From: Iris pallida
Taxonomy: Eukaryota > Streptophyta > Magnoliopsida > Asparagales > Iridaceae
Length of the DNA: 64,000 nt
NCBI GenBank assembly: GCA_029216955.1
Contig: JANAVB010015600.1
Span: 26,642,188 to 26,706,187, forward strand
Direction: 5' to 3'
This document shows positions 45,484 through 55,640 of the stretch, one piece after another. Each line of letters begins with the position of its first letter. Position 1 is the stretch's first letter. The notes under the pieces were generated by a model, which was given only the letters and a program-made list of their open reading frames with translations, ran no database searches and was not told the DNA's origin. A program made the position numbers and the translations under genes.

Positions 45484-45494
45484 CTATAAATAGA
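45484..45494 (+). promoter_or_regulatory. TATA box of the second antisense unit
   Basis: CTATAAATAGA lies on the plus strand about 48 bp before the ATG at 45532. This is a good match to a plant TATA box at a normal distance. No expression evidence. Confidence 0.55.
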
Positions 45495-45531
45495 ACAAAA
45501 CTTAAGTAGAGATCGTCAACTTCTTTTCTTT

Positions 45532-45825
45532 TTGTACAAAATATCTTCCAAAGATTTGCTCACTCCGAAGATCGAAGATATGACTGAGATGCCTCCTGCT
45601 GAGCCTTTGGTTCCTCCTCAGAAAGAAATGGGTGAAGGCTCGATCGTTCCTGCACCAGAGCAGGATCTAATTGCCAAGTTGGTGGAGCCTGGAAAGACTG
45701 CTGAAGAAGAAGCTGTAAGGATTGCCGCCTCTGAGCTGTTAGTGTATTCAGACAATGAGATGTTTGAATTACTGGCAAATCATGTATTTAATCATGAAGG
45801 ATCAGGCCCTCGTCCCCGTCCATGA
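45532..45825 (+). CDS. Small antisense ORF of the Tat element (97 aa, unknown)
   Basis: An intact 97-codon frame encoding an acidic, Pro-rich protein: EMPPAEPLVPPQKEMGEGSI in the middle and AVRIAASELLVYSDNEMFEL, then NHVFNHEGSGPRPRP at the end. It has its own upstream TATA box and ends just before the integrase stop, so it and pol face each other tail to tail. It is open while most frames of this element are broken, but at 97 codons chance survival is possible. It may also be the last part of the PMD gene, although the separate promoter argues against that. No family recognised. Confidence 0.45.
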   Translation: MYKISSKDLLTPKIEDMTEMPPAEPLVPPQKEMGEGSIVPAPEQDLIAKLVEPGKTAEEEAVRIAASELLVYSDNEMFELLANHVFNHEGSGPRPRP

Positions 45826-45913
45826 TATTATGTAATTCTTTTCTGTTTTTGAAATAAAAATGGGTTTTATTTACATTATTTCTCTGAATAAAGAACATTT
45901 TACTTTTATACAT

Positions 45914-47034
45914 AATACTTCTTGAGAAATTTGCCATTGATAGGCATCATAGCAGCTCTGCCATCCATATCTGTTAATTGATAGGCTCCATTTGAGAAAA
46001 CCTTGTTTACCACATACGGACCTTCCTATTTTGCCTTAAACTTGCCTTTGCTCATATGAGTCATAGTCATAGGACGTCTGACTGTAAGAACTAGTTCGCC
46101 TTCCTGAAATGTTCGCACTTTGACTTTGAGAATTGAAAGCTTTTGAGATACGGACTTGATAAAGTTCGATATGTTATTGGGCCAATAGCCTTTTCTCATC
46201 GAGCGCCTCCAATTCTTGAAGCCGAAGACGATTATTGTTTTCCGTGGTAAGTTCATTAGCAATAGAAATTCTTAAGGATGGAATTTGAATTTCCAACGGT
46301 AAGACAGCTTCGCATCCATATACCAGAGAAAAAGGTGTACAACCTGTGGGATTACGGACTGTAGTACGATAAGCCTATAGACATTCTCCAAGCTTCTCAC
46401 TCCAATTGCGTTTATTAATAGAAACAAACTTTTTAAGGAGTTTGATAATAGTCTTGTTGAATGCTTCAGCTAACCCATTAGCTGCAGGATTATAGGCCGT
46501 AGAAGCAACATTATTGATTCTGTTATCATTACAGAACCTAGTAAACTTCTGACTGACGAACTGTGGCCCATTATCATGGATGATCTGACGAGGTACGCCA
46601 AATCTATATGTCACATGATGTTTGACGAAGTTCATGACACTACTAGTCTTCACTTCAGCTAAAGGTATAGCTTCAGCCCATTTAGAGAAATAATCGATTA
46701 TAGCCAAGATAAACCGATGTCCTTTAGATGAAGGAGGATTGATAGGACCAATTACATCCATGTCCCAAGCTTCAAAGGGCCATGAGGCAGCAGTCTGGTA
46801 TAGAAATTTCGACGGTTGGTGAATAAAATCTGCATGAATCTGACATGCACGGCACTTCCTTGCATAGTCAATGGCATCTGATACCATAGAGGGCCAGTAG
46901 TAGCCCATACGTCGGATACGATCCTACAATTTAGGACCGGGCTGATGAGCTCTACAAACGCCGTCATGAGCTTTGCGCAATATCTGCTTTGCTTCATCAC
47001 CAACGAGACATCTTAAGAGCAATCCATCAAAAGT
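45914..47034 (-). pseudogene. Tat integrase
   Basis: The zinc-binding end MGYYWPSMVSDAIDYARKCR, ACQIHADF is followed by the core: WPFEAWDMDVIGPI (first Asp), GVPRQIIHDNGPQF (second Asp) and NPAANGLAEAFNKTI (Glu). All catalytic DDE residues are present. The C-terminus reads EGPYVVNKVFSNGAYQLTDM, then PINGKFLKKYY and a stop near 45913. A stop at about 46374 and frame changes near 46026 and 46930 break it. Its job in an active copy is to insert the cDNA; here it is dead. Confidence 0.85.
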
Positions 47035-47703
47035 TCATCGAAAGAGAGTTTTGGTGGTATAATTATAATAAAATCGAAGCGATCGACGACGAATACTTGT
47101 AGCTTCCTTAGGATCTTCAGGTAGTATGTCATGAACTGCAAAGTCGATGAAAGGTGCTCTCCAGTCTTCGTTAATGACATTGACTTCAGTTGAATTACTG
47201 AATTCAATGTTATGGTTGTTTTCAATGCAAAATAGTTCTCTATTAGAGATAACAACCATTTGCTGCCTTTTGATCGGAATTGCTAAGACCGCAACTAAGT
47301 TAGCTAAGGCATCTGCTTCTGTATTGCATGCTCGACGTACATGTTCGATGAAGAATCCTTTGAATGAGGAAGCTATTCTGATTGCCGCTTCGTGGTATGG
47401 TACCAGATATTGATGTCGAACTTCATATGTACCTCTAACCTGATTAACAATCAGCTTAGAATCACCATATACTTCGAGATATTCAATATCCAGTTGCTTG
47501 GCTAATTGGAGTCCAATGAGCAAAGCATTGTATTCTGCTACATTGTTGGAGCACGATTCATCTAAGGAATAAGCTCTCTGAATAGCTAATCCATCTGGTG
47601 AAACAAGAAGAATTCCCACTCCAGCAACAAGGGTGCCTCCAGGTCCAATTCTAGATGCTCCGTCGAAGAATAAACGCCAAGTAGAAAATTCTTCTGAGAT
47701 CAT
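47035..47703 (-). pseudogene. Tat archaeal-type RNase H (second RNase H)
   Basis: A 222-codon open frame with WRLFFDGASRIGPGGTLVAG (first Asp), SCSNNVAEYNALLIGLQLAK (Glu), VYGDSKLIVNQVRGTYEV (Asp) and RRACNTEADALANLVA (last Asp). This additional RNase H, between the pol RNase H and integrase, is diagnostic of the Tat lineage. The domain itself is intact, although the polyprotein around it is not. It is thought to help remove the RNA strand or primers during reverse transcription. Confidence 0.88.
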
Positions 47704-47730
47704 ATTAGATTCTAATGTCTCGTCTGGAAT

Positions 47731-48290
47731 TTATTCATAGAGCTTAGATGTCTCAGGGACAGGATAAGCTGCTAAGAAATCAGCTAATGCTTGGCCTTTC
47801 ACAGACTTTTGCGGAACATACACCATATCATATTGTGCCAATAATACGGCCCATGTAGCAAGCCTAGAATTGAGTGTACTGGGCTTCTTCATTAAGACCT
47901 GAAGAGGATTAACACGGGAAATAACATGAATAGTTTGGCCGATAATGTAATGTCTTGTCTTTTGAGAAGCAAACATTAGGGCTAAGCATTCCTTCTCCAC
48001 CGGACTATAACGATATTCAGCTCCAATCATCGTTCGACTAAGGTATTAGATGGCTTGTTCATGACCTTCTTTGTTCTTCTGAGCCAGCAAAGCTCCCAAT
48101 GAATGGTCCATCGCCCGGACATACATCAAGAAGGGTATTCCTAAGATCGGTGGTACAAGGACTGGTGGACTCATTAAATATCGCTTTATGTCATCAAATG
48201 CTCACTGACATTCTTCTGTCCAAATGAAAGATACACCTTTCTTCATTAACTGAGTAAATGGTCTGCAGCATCCAGATAAATTTGAAATAA
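47731..48290 (-). pseudogene. Gypsy RNase H (first RNase H) remnant
   Basis: The clear part (48030-47731) reads YRYSPVEKECLALMFASQKT, RHYIIGQTIHVISRVNPLQV, LATWAVLLAQYDMVYVPQKS and KGQALADFLAAYPVPE. This is the C-terminal RNase H/connection region of Ty3/gypsy pol. The first part (48030-48290) is scrambled by several stops and frame changes. Confidence 0.8.
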
Positions 48291-49300
48291 ACCTCATGAT
48301 ATAAGCCAATCGACCTTGAATCCTCGTAGCTCTTTTAGGTTGCGTGGAGGACGCATCTCTTGAATGGCTTTGATCTTCTCGGGATCAACGTGTATACCTT
48401 TAGAGGTAATGACGAATCCGAGAAATTTGCCACTAGAGACTCCCAAGAAAGACTTGGTGGGGTTCATTTTGAGTTGATGCTGGCACATTAGATTGAAGAT
48501 AGTTCTTAAATCTTGGATGTGATCTTCCTTTAGACGACTTTTGACCGCAATATCGTCAACATAGCATTCGACAGTCTTTCGCAAATGATCTCGAAAGATA
48601 GTACTCATAGGCCGCTGGTAAGTTGCACCTGCATTTTTAAGACCGAAAGGCATGACCTTATAGCAGTATACTCCACGAGGAGTACTGAATGAAGTGTGTT
48701 TTTCATCTTCAGGATTCATTCAAATTTGATTGTATCCGAAAAATCCATCAATGAAAGAGATTCATTTAAATCCATAAGTATTGTCAATCATGACATCAGT
48801 AATTGGGAGAGAAAATTCATCTTTAGGACAAGCATCATTGAGATCCTGAAAATCTATACACACTCGTACTTTCCCGGTCTTCTTCAAAACTGGTACAACA
48901 TTGGCTACCCTGTCAGGATGCTGTTCTTCTCTGATAAAACCACAAACGATAAGCTTTTGACTTCATCATCTATTGCATCCATCATCTCGGGCTTGAATCA
49001 CCGTTGTTGTTGTTTGACTGGTTTGGCATTAGGTAAGATGCTAAGCTTATGAGTCGCGACTTGAGGATCTAATCCTGGCATATCTTTATAACTCCAAGCG
49101 AAGACATCGATATATTCACGAATGAGGTGAATCAGTTCTTGCTTATCATCCTCTTGGAGATTTTTGCTATTGAATATTGGTCACGGTACACCCTTCTCTC
49201 CAATATCAATCTGGATCAGTTGATCCTCAGTAGGTGGTTCTCGTTGTTCAAAACGGAGTTCCCACTGAGTATCCATCTTTTGAGCCCAAGGATCAACTTC
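48291..49300 (-). pseudogene. Tat reverse transcriptase
   Basis: Best preserved at 48719-48294: KHTSFSTPRGVYCYKVMPFG, LKNAGATYQRPMSTIF, the catalytic VECYVDDIAVKS (YVDD codons at 48552-48563) and FLGVSSGKFLGFVITSKGIH. The N-terminal fingers (49300-48720) are recognisable only in fragments (EYIDVFAWSYKDMPGLDPQV, THKLSILPNAKPVKQ) separated by stops and shifts. Synthesises cDNA from element RNA in an active copy; not functional here. Confidence 0.85.
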
Positions 49301-49813
49301 AGGAGCTTCTTCAATATCGTTTTCATCATCTTCTAAGAACTCGACAGACACCATATTAGAAGATACTATTACCCGATGGACATGACCAATAATAGTGTCA
49401 GAATCCCATGAGATAGAATCAGAAGAGTTAGATCGTTCTTCTTCGTCTGACTCGGAAGCTTCTGGAGTCGAAAGCGGTGAAATATAACCTAATCCCTGCT
49501 TTGTTTTACTGTAATATTGTTATGATTTTCCTTTTGGAACAGAAATACGAATAGGGGTTCGCCTTCCCTTACCACTATTGAGACCAGTTTTGAAATCATA
49601 GCCCATTTTATGAATGATTGTCTTTGATTGTGGACTATAACGACATAACTGTAGCCTTCCGGTATCATCCTTATTATTGTTGTCGGGCATGATTTTTTGT
49701 TCTTCTCTTTTGTTAAAGAGTATAGGAGTTTCGCCTTTCTTTCGAGAAGGTACTAGAAAGAACGATTCTTGTATTGAATCTAATGATACCGTATTTTGGA
49801 GAGACGATACGAC

Positions 49814-51020
49814 TCATATTGTAAGTGGCTTAAAGCTATTTAGCATATCCAAATAATATTGAGCATAATAAGAGACATCAGTATACTGCAAAGGCGATGC
49901 TTTATTGAACTTTACATCATCATTTACAACAGGACCTTTAGCCTTAACAGGCTTAGTCAGATTGATAACCAGAGGGGGAGAAGAAGAACGAGAAGGAGGA
50001 GGGGGCTTTTTACGACGAAGGTCGATTACAAGTGGTTCAGAAGAGGTGAGCTCCCTTTGTTCCTGACTAACGCCGGGGGGCTGCTTCTTGTGAGAAGGAA
50101 GGTAGATAGTCAACGTCTTGGAAGACTGAGGACAGGAAGTACAGCCTTTGACAGGGATCACCAAAGTGTCATTCGACACAACTTTCTGTTTTTCATCAGT
50201 ATCCATGGCCAATACCACTTTCATGAATTCCTTCTTGTACATGCGAGAGTCGTTGTAGTACGCTTCAACTCCCTTGAAAGGATTTATGTCTGCCACATCT
50301 TTTTGTACTACTCCATTGTCGTCCACATATTTAAAACATTGGTGGAGAGTAGAAGGTACAATATTGTGTTCATAGAGGACTGGTCTTCCCAACAAAGCAT
50401 TGTATGAGCCATGATTATCAATCACGTAAAAAGTCACCTTCGTACGAAGATTGCCAATTTGATGTTTCAGGCGTATCTTTCCCAAAGGTTCACTTCTTCC
50501 TTGATTGAATCCCAAGATAGTAGTGATAGTTGTAGAAAGGTTATGTACCGGGATCTTCAAGGCGTCCAGCAAAGTCTTCGGCATGATGCTAAGTGCAGAC
50601 CCTGGGTCAATCAGAATACGATCGACTTTCATAGTGTCCACATATCCCGTGAAGTAGAGAGGATGATCATGACGATTGTCTTCCAACAGCATGTCATCTT
50701 GTGTAAAAGTGATGTTAGGTATTAATTCAAATACATTATGACAATGTGTACAACTGATAGGCTCTTTTTCTGGCTTCTTGAGGAGAGCAAGACAAGCATC
50801 AGCTTGCATCAAAGCTTCACTTAGCGTCTCTCGAGTTTCTGTTGAGAGACGTAAGAGTTTAAAGATTGATAATCTTGCTGGAGTGTTAGCCAATTGAGCC
50901 AGTATATCAAAATTATATGGCTTTTCAAGTCCGAGAGATGAGAACTTATTCAATGCTTTGTCAAAGCGGACAGGTTGTTTTCCCTTGTCTGCTGATGTAG
51001 GTTTAGGAGGAATTGGTACT
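49814..51020 (-). pseudogene. Tat aspartic protease region
   Basis: A 379-codon frame. The protease has the active site DRILIDPGSALSIMPKTLLD (Asp-Pro-Gly-Ser, a form seen in Ogre/Tat elements), then TTITTILGFNQGRSEPLGKI and HGSYNALLGRPVLYEHNIVP, the usual second half. Upstream lies a helical stretch (LRLSTETRETLSEALMQADA) and the motif CTHCHNVFEL, a possible zinc-binding pair. Pro/Ser-rich linker sequence follows to the stop. It cleaves the polyprotein in an active copy. The frame is open but cut off from gag by frameshifts. Confidence 0.85.
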
Positions 51021-51522
51021 ACTAATGGCGAAGATGTAGATGGTATGTTCTCAGCAGGGGAAGACGATGCAGGAGGAACATCAGGAGATGGGGCAAAATT
51101 ATCTTGAGTTTCGGGATACTCTCTGAGGTAAGGTTTCCCAGATCTGGTACCAATTAGAATTTTTTTCTGCTACCGTTTCAAAGGATACCATATTGCAGCT
51201 CTTGAATTTAATTTTGGAACGCTTCTTTTGATTGGAAGAGGAAGGTGCTTCAAAGTTTGCCACTAGATCTGGATGAATCCACATGATTTCTCTTTTGTCA
51301 GTGGACAGTGGAACAAGACCCTCATTTTGGGGTGGTAGAAGATTCAAGATCTCGAGAGTGGCCCTCGGGATAGGAACAACACCATCTTGTACAAGTTGTG
51401 GTGGAAAGTCACCAAAATTGGACAGAGATGACATTCGCTGTTACTGTCTTCTGATCCTATTGGAGAGTAACTGCACCAGAGTTGACCATCTCTTGAATTT
51501 TGCCTTTGAGCACGTAACATGC
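51021..51522 (-). pseudogene. gag-protease linker, broken
   Basis: Contains the frame 51434-51099 (NFGDFPPQLVQDGVVPIPRA, TLEILNLLPPQNEGLVPL), typical of the linker between gag and protease in Tat elements. Several stops and shifts on both sides. Confidence 0.6.
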
Positions 51523-54029
51523 TCAGGTTGGATGGCCTATAAATCTGTGATAAACACAATATTTAGGGTGGTCAGCTTTACCCACTTCCTCTGGCCATTT
51601 TATTTCCGGCAGTTGAAGCTTATTACTTTTGATTAAGCAATCGAAAATGCTCATAATATCATCTTCATCAAAAAAATATTCTTCTTTTGGACGAGGTACT
51701 TTTTGTGGTGGTGCTGATGGAGTGGGTGCCGTCTGAGTGACATTAACAGCCAAAGACTCCTTACCTTTGAGATTCATGGCCAATATTTCTTCACCCTTGC
51801 GATTTTTCTGGCAGTTATTACCACCGGGTGTGGAATGCTCATCTTGGTTAGGATGATTCATTTGAACTCCTAACTGTTTGAACTTCTCAGCGCTAACCTC
51901 CGCCGCTTTGGCATTCACAATAAAAGAAGGCCAATCTTGGAATTGTGTAGATCTCGTCCACATGATGATGATAGGCAACAAGTTTGATTTGTAAGTGTCT
52001 ATTGTTACAGCAGATGGAGTTTCTTGAGGCATTTTAAGTGCCTCTTGGCAGAATCTTTCAATAAAACTTTTTGTAGATTCATTGTGTCTTTGCTTAATTT
52101 TAATAAGGGCAGACATAATCATATCATTGACCCCCTTATAGAATCGTTCCAAGAACATTTGCTTGAAACTGGCAAAAGAAGTTATGCAGCCATCAGGCAA
52201 GCTACGATACCAGTCGTATGCTGCACCGGCTAAACAACCGACGAACACCCTGGTAAGGAGAGCATCATTTGGCTGTAATTGGTCAGTCATCACTTCAAAG
52301 TGATTGATGTACTGACTTGGAGAAGTACTGCCATCAAACAGTATGATGGTAGGAAGCTTGTATTTAGGAGGAAATTGAACTTCCTTCCATTCTGCAGGAT
52401 AAGGTTATTTTATCCCAAGTCTTTGTAAACCGTCTTTCTGTTTAAAGGCCTCAAACTGAGTGCGTAAAAGTTTTACATCCTTATTAGCATCCTCTGATGT
52501 CTGAGAATTGGTAGGTTGGTTAGAATTTTTTGGAGGAGGAACAACATGATAATTACCACCCCCAGTACCAAACTGACTGGAAGCAGCTTAGATTGGTACA
52601 GAAGCAACCTGAAGAGGAGGTACCCCCAGACCAATATTAACCGGTACAGAAGATGCTATGAGCTCAGGATTTGTAGCAAGATTTATAACCGGTGGCACTG
52701 TATGTTGAGCCACGATTATAGTGTGCATACTTGCGACCATTTCAGCCCTGGTCTTCAATTTATCTTCCAGTACAGCAATTCGTTGCTCTTGACTGGCTGA
52801 ACTGGAAGCATCTTGATCCTCTGTAATGGCATATGCTGTCACCTTTCTTACCACTATTGACGAGATAGTTTGTTCAGAGTTTTCACTATCTACGTCAAAA
52901 TCAGACAAAGAACCTTCTCCCGGATGAGTGATAGGAAGATCTTCCTGATTGAAGATATCTTGGTCCAAATTTCGATTTTTTGATCTGGTATGTTGATAGA
53001 CCCCTTCACTAGATTCACGGAACTGTCCCAAGTAATGCTGGCTTGGATTGCGAGACGTGCCACGCTTTGAGGATTTTCTACCCCCAGTGTCTCGAGAAGC
53101 CATATTGACGGAAGCATATAACTGCTCGTCATCATCTCCCATCATGGGTTTAGGAGTTGAAGCATAATCCAGCCGATTGAAGACAGATCGTTTAGCTGAT
53201 TGGCAACAACATTTGATGACCACTTCATGAAGGCAGTGGCGTTCTGACGAGTGATCTAGAGGTGAGTGAGACATATCTGTGATCTCACGTCTTTGTGTAA
53301 GACGTTTCCGAAGGTCAGTCATCACTACAGGACGAGGAAAAGTCGGAGGAACATATTCCTTAATGACATTAGGAACATGACTCCGGTTCTTAAGATGCTT
53401 AGTTCCGTGAGTGTACAAGGAAGTACTCAACTCATTGGCATAAGTGATTGGGTCCTTCTTTTCAAACCTTTGTTTCTGGTGTAAATTGGCCCTTGGCATA
53501 GGATTCTTGCATTTTATCGAAGTTGGTACTGATTGACGCATGTTGAGATAAACGCATAAATCAGAGAACTCTGCTCCTGGTGCCTTTGTTTGAGACACCA
53601 TCAATTTTCCTTGCTTGGATCTTGAGATTTGCAAGGTTAGAAGATCTTTAGCATTTACCATAGGGGTAGACAAGATGCCTCTTTGATCAGTATTCCTTTC
53701 CCTTGCAGAGATTTGAAGACCTCTATTTAAGGGAATACAATCTGATACATCTTCTTCTGATTCATAGACTAGGGAAGATTGAGAAAAGACAAAAGGGTAC
53801 TTTCCCTTATTTTGTGAAGGATTAGCTAAAAAGTGTTTCTCTTTATTTTGTTGTGAAACCACATTGGGCACAGGTTGCGCCAGTTGAGGAAGTGTCAAAG
53901 GACCCTTCCCTTTATTATGTCTAGTGTTAACACTAGAACATTGCTTCTCCAAGTTCAGAACTTGAGAAGAAGAGGGAATAGTCAAAAGACTATTTTCCTT
54001 GGGTTGCGCCAGAGCAGCATGGTGCGCAA

Positions 54030-54505
54030 ACTACGCCTGAGCAGCAAGATGCATAGGTTGCGCCAGAGTAGAATGGGCTACCGGTTGCGCCTTAGCAGCA
54101 AGGTGAATGGACTGCGCCTTAGCAATAGAAGTGGACTGTGCTCTGGCAACAGAGGGAATGGACTGTGCCATGGCAGTAGAGAGAGTAGACCGCGCGTAGA
54201 CAACAGCAGTAGTAGACTTTGCCTTGGCAGTAGAGACAACAGACTGCGCCTTGGCAGCAAAGGGAGCAGACTGCGCCTTGGCAGCAAAAGAAGTGGACTA
54301 CGCCTTGGCAGCAGAGACAGCAGACTGCGCCTTGGTAGCAAGGTGAATGGATTGCGCCTTCGCAGCAGAGAGAGTAGACTGTGCGCGGGCAACAGAAACA
54401 GGCTGCGCACGAGCCGCAGAGACAGATTGCACCTGGGCAACAAAGATAGATTGTGCCTGGGCAACAGAGACAGGTTGCGCCTGGGCAACAGCAACTGTAG
54501 AAGAC
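54030..54505 (-). repeat. Ala-Gln octad/nonad protein repeat (about 17 units)
   Basis: Units such as AQPVSVAQ, AQSIFVAQ, VQSVSAAR, AQSTLSAAK and AQSIHLATK repeat every 24-27 bp. The DNA of each unit carries a TGCGCC/TGCGCA word on the plus strand. Plus-strand open frames over this stretch are mirror artefacts. Confidence 0.88.
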
Positions 54506-54679
54506 TTAGGAGTCCACACAGTTTTGTTCTTGGTGATAGCCAGAGCGCGCTTGTTGCTCTTGTTGTTGATCAAATCCTTGTAGGCTGTCTAGTTGACTTG
54601 AACAACCAAAGTCTTCTGCGTCTTGCTGACTGACGCATCATCACATTGAGTTGCCACCTTCTCGTCGGAGAAGAAAGTT

Positions 54680-54698
54680 GTCCCTAGCAGAGTAGCCA
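54680..54698 (-). other. Primer-binding site of the Tat element
   Basis: TGGCTACTCTGCTAGGGAC starts three bases after the LTR end. It resembles the TGGCGACTC-type site of Ogre/Tat elements, which I recall as tRNA-Arg primed, with two or so changes. The tRNA assignment is from memory and not certain. Confidence 0.6.
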
Positions 54699-54701
54699 TT
54701 T

Positions 54702-55640
54702 TGTTTGCAAAAACAAAAAGTTTATAACAAACTTGAAAGAAACGTACAAAGTATAATAAATTCTGGAGAAGTACAACTTTAGGAATCTGATCAGAAGACG
54801 ATCACTTTATCCCTTGGACTATGTGAACTTGAAGACTAGAGCCTCTGGAGAATGCAGCAGTACTTTTGCAAGAATACTTAATCTCTGTGATCTCTGTTAT
54901 GCCTTGATAATGATTGGAAACTCTATTTATAGAACTCTATTTATAGAGTTCTGGAAATAACTGTTTTAGCAGTTATTCTGATATGCGCGAGGTTGAACTG
55001 CGCCACTTTGGGTTGCACCAACTTCAGGTTGTGCAACTTTCGTTCAGTTGTTCGAACGTGCACTAACTGTATTTAGACGCGTGGCATCATTTGATTGAAA
55101 TACGCATGGTCGTGTACAGAGTAGTGGACACGTTTTGAGAGATTAGTGGCATGTCCGCTACGTCATTCTGCTTTAGAACGTAAGTTGCTTCAACTTTACT
55201 AAGTTGCACGAGCTTCAGTCAACGAGTCAAACTGCGCTTGATTAGGTTGTGCCTAAGCGCAGCTCAGTGCATAGGCGCGTGACAGCATTTAAATGTGTGA
55301 GGGGAATTTGTTCAGATTGTGCCTAGGTGCAACTCACAGAGTGTGCAGGATAGCTGTCATCAAATTATAACAGATCGTCTCGAGCGCCGCACGTTGTGGG
55401 ATTCGAAGAGATTTTCTTCGTTCACTGTGCTGTCAGTTGTCATTGTTGTCAGTTAATGATGGCAACTATTTGTCAGGCGCCACGTAGATTTTGGAACAAT
55501 ATAATGGGGCGCAGTCTGATATTTGGTGCAGCCTGAGCAATATCGCAACCTGTTCTCTGAATGGCACAGCTTGATTTTTGGGGCGCAACTTGATTGCTGA
55601 GGAATAAAAATAGGGCACAACTTGATTTTTAGACTCTACA
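54702..55640 (-). repeat. 5' LTR of the Tat element
   Basis: 939 bp, versus 908 for the partner. Part of the difference is a 14-bp duplication that doubles the TATA box (minus strand CTATAAATAG at 54946-54937 and 54932-54923). Rich in GCGCAAC/TTGCGC words. Confidence 0.9.
54923..54946 (-). promoter_or_regulatory. Duplicated TATA box of the Tat 5' LTR
   Basis: Two CTATAAATAG boxes 14 bp apart on the minus strand, where the 3' LTR has one. Confidence 0.65.

Larger units (their letters stand above)
51523..54699 (-). pseudogene. Tat gag with long repeat-bearing N-terminal extension
   Basis: One frame runs from an ATG at 54699 (overlapping the PBS, so possibly not the true start) to a stop at 51523. 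That is 1058 codons, interrupted by nonsense codons at 54589, 54298, 54031, 52588 and 52405. Order: short N-terminus; Ala-Gln repeat domain (about 54505-54030); a 500-residue low-complexity region with SVFNRLDYASTPKP; a predicted helix (SQEQRIAVLEDKLKTRAEMV); then the gag domain proper (YKLPTIILFDGSTSPSQYIN, AAYDWYRSLPDGCITSFASF, KQMFLERFYKGVN) and CVYHRFIGHPT. Two stops replace Gln within the repeats (GCG-TAG for GCG-CAG), as expected from methyl-C decay. Extra sequence upstream of gag is known in Ogre elements. Confidence 0.82.
38822..55640 (-). mobile_element. Tat/Ogre-type Ty3/gypsy element with antisense cargo (16.8 kb)
   Basis: The LTRs (54702-55640 and 38822-39729) start TGTTTGCAAAAAC and end CTCTACA on the plus strand. 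Minus-strand order: 5' LTR, PBS, long gag, protease, RT, RNase H, archaeal-type RNase H, integrase, a 6-kb region coding on the other strand, polypurine tract, 3' LTR. The dual RNase H, the protease form IDPGS and the primer site are features of the Tat lineage (Ogre/Retand). Stops and frameshifts occur in nearly every domain, and the LTRs differ at roughly one base in twenty over the first ~120 bp, so this copy is old and dead. It sits inside the outer element's 5' LTR. Confidence 0.92.

Noticed and set aside
53875..54633. Long plus-strand frame rich in Arg/Leu/Ser repeats
   Set aside because: It is the complement of the Ala-Gln repeat of the Tat gag; the minus frame continues into recognised gag, this one into nothing.
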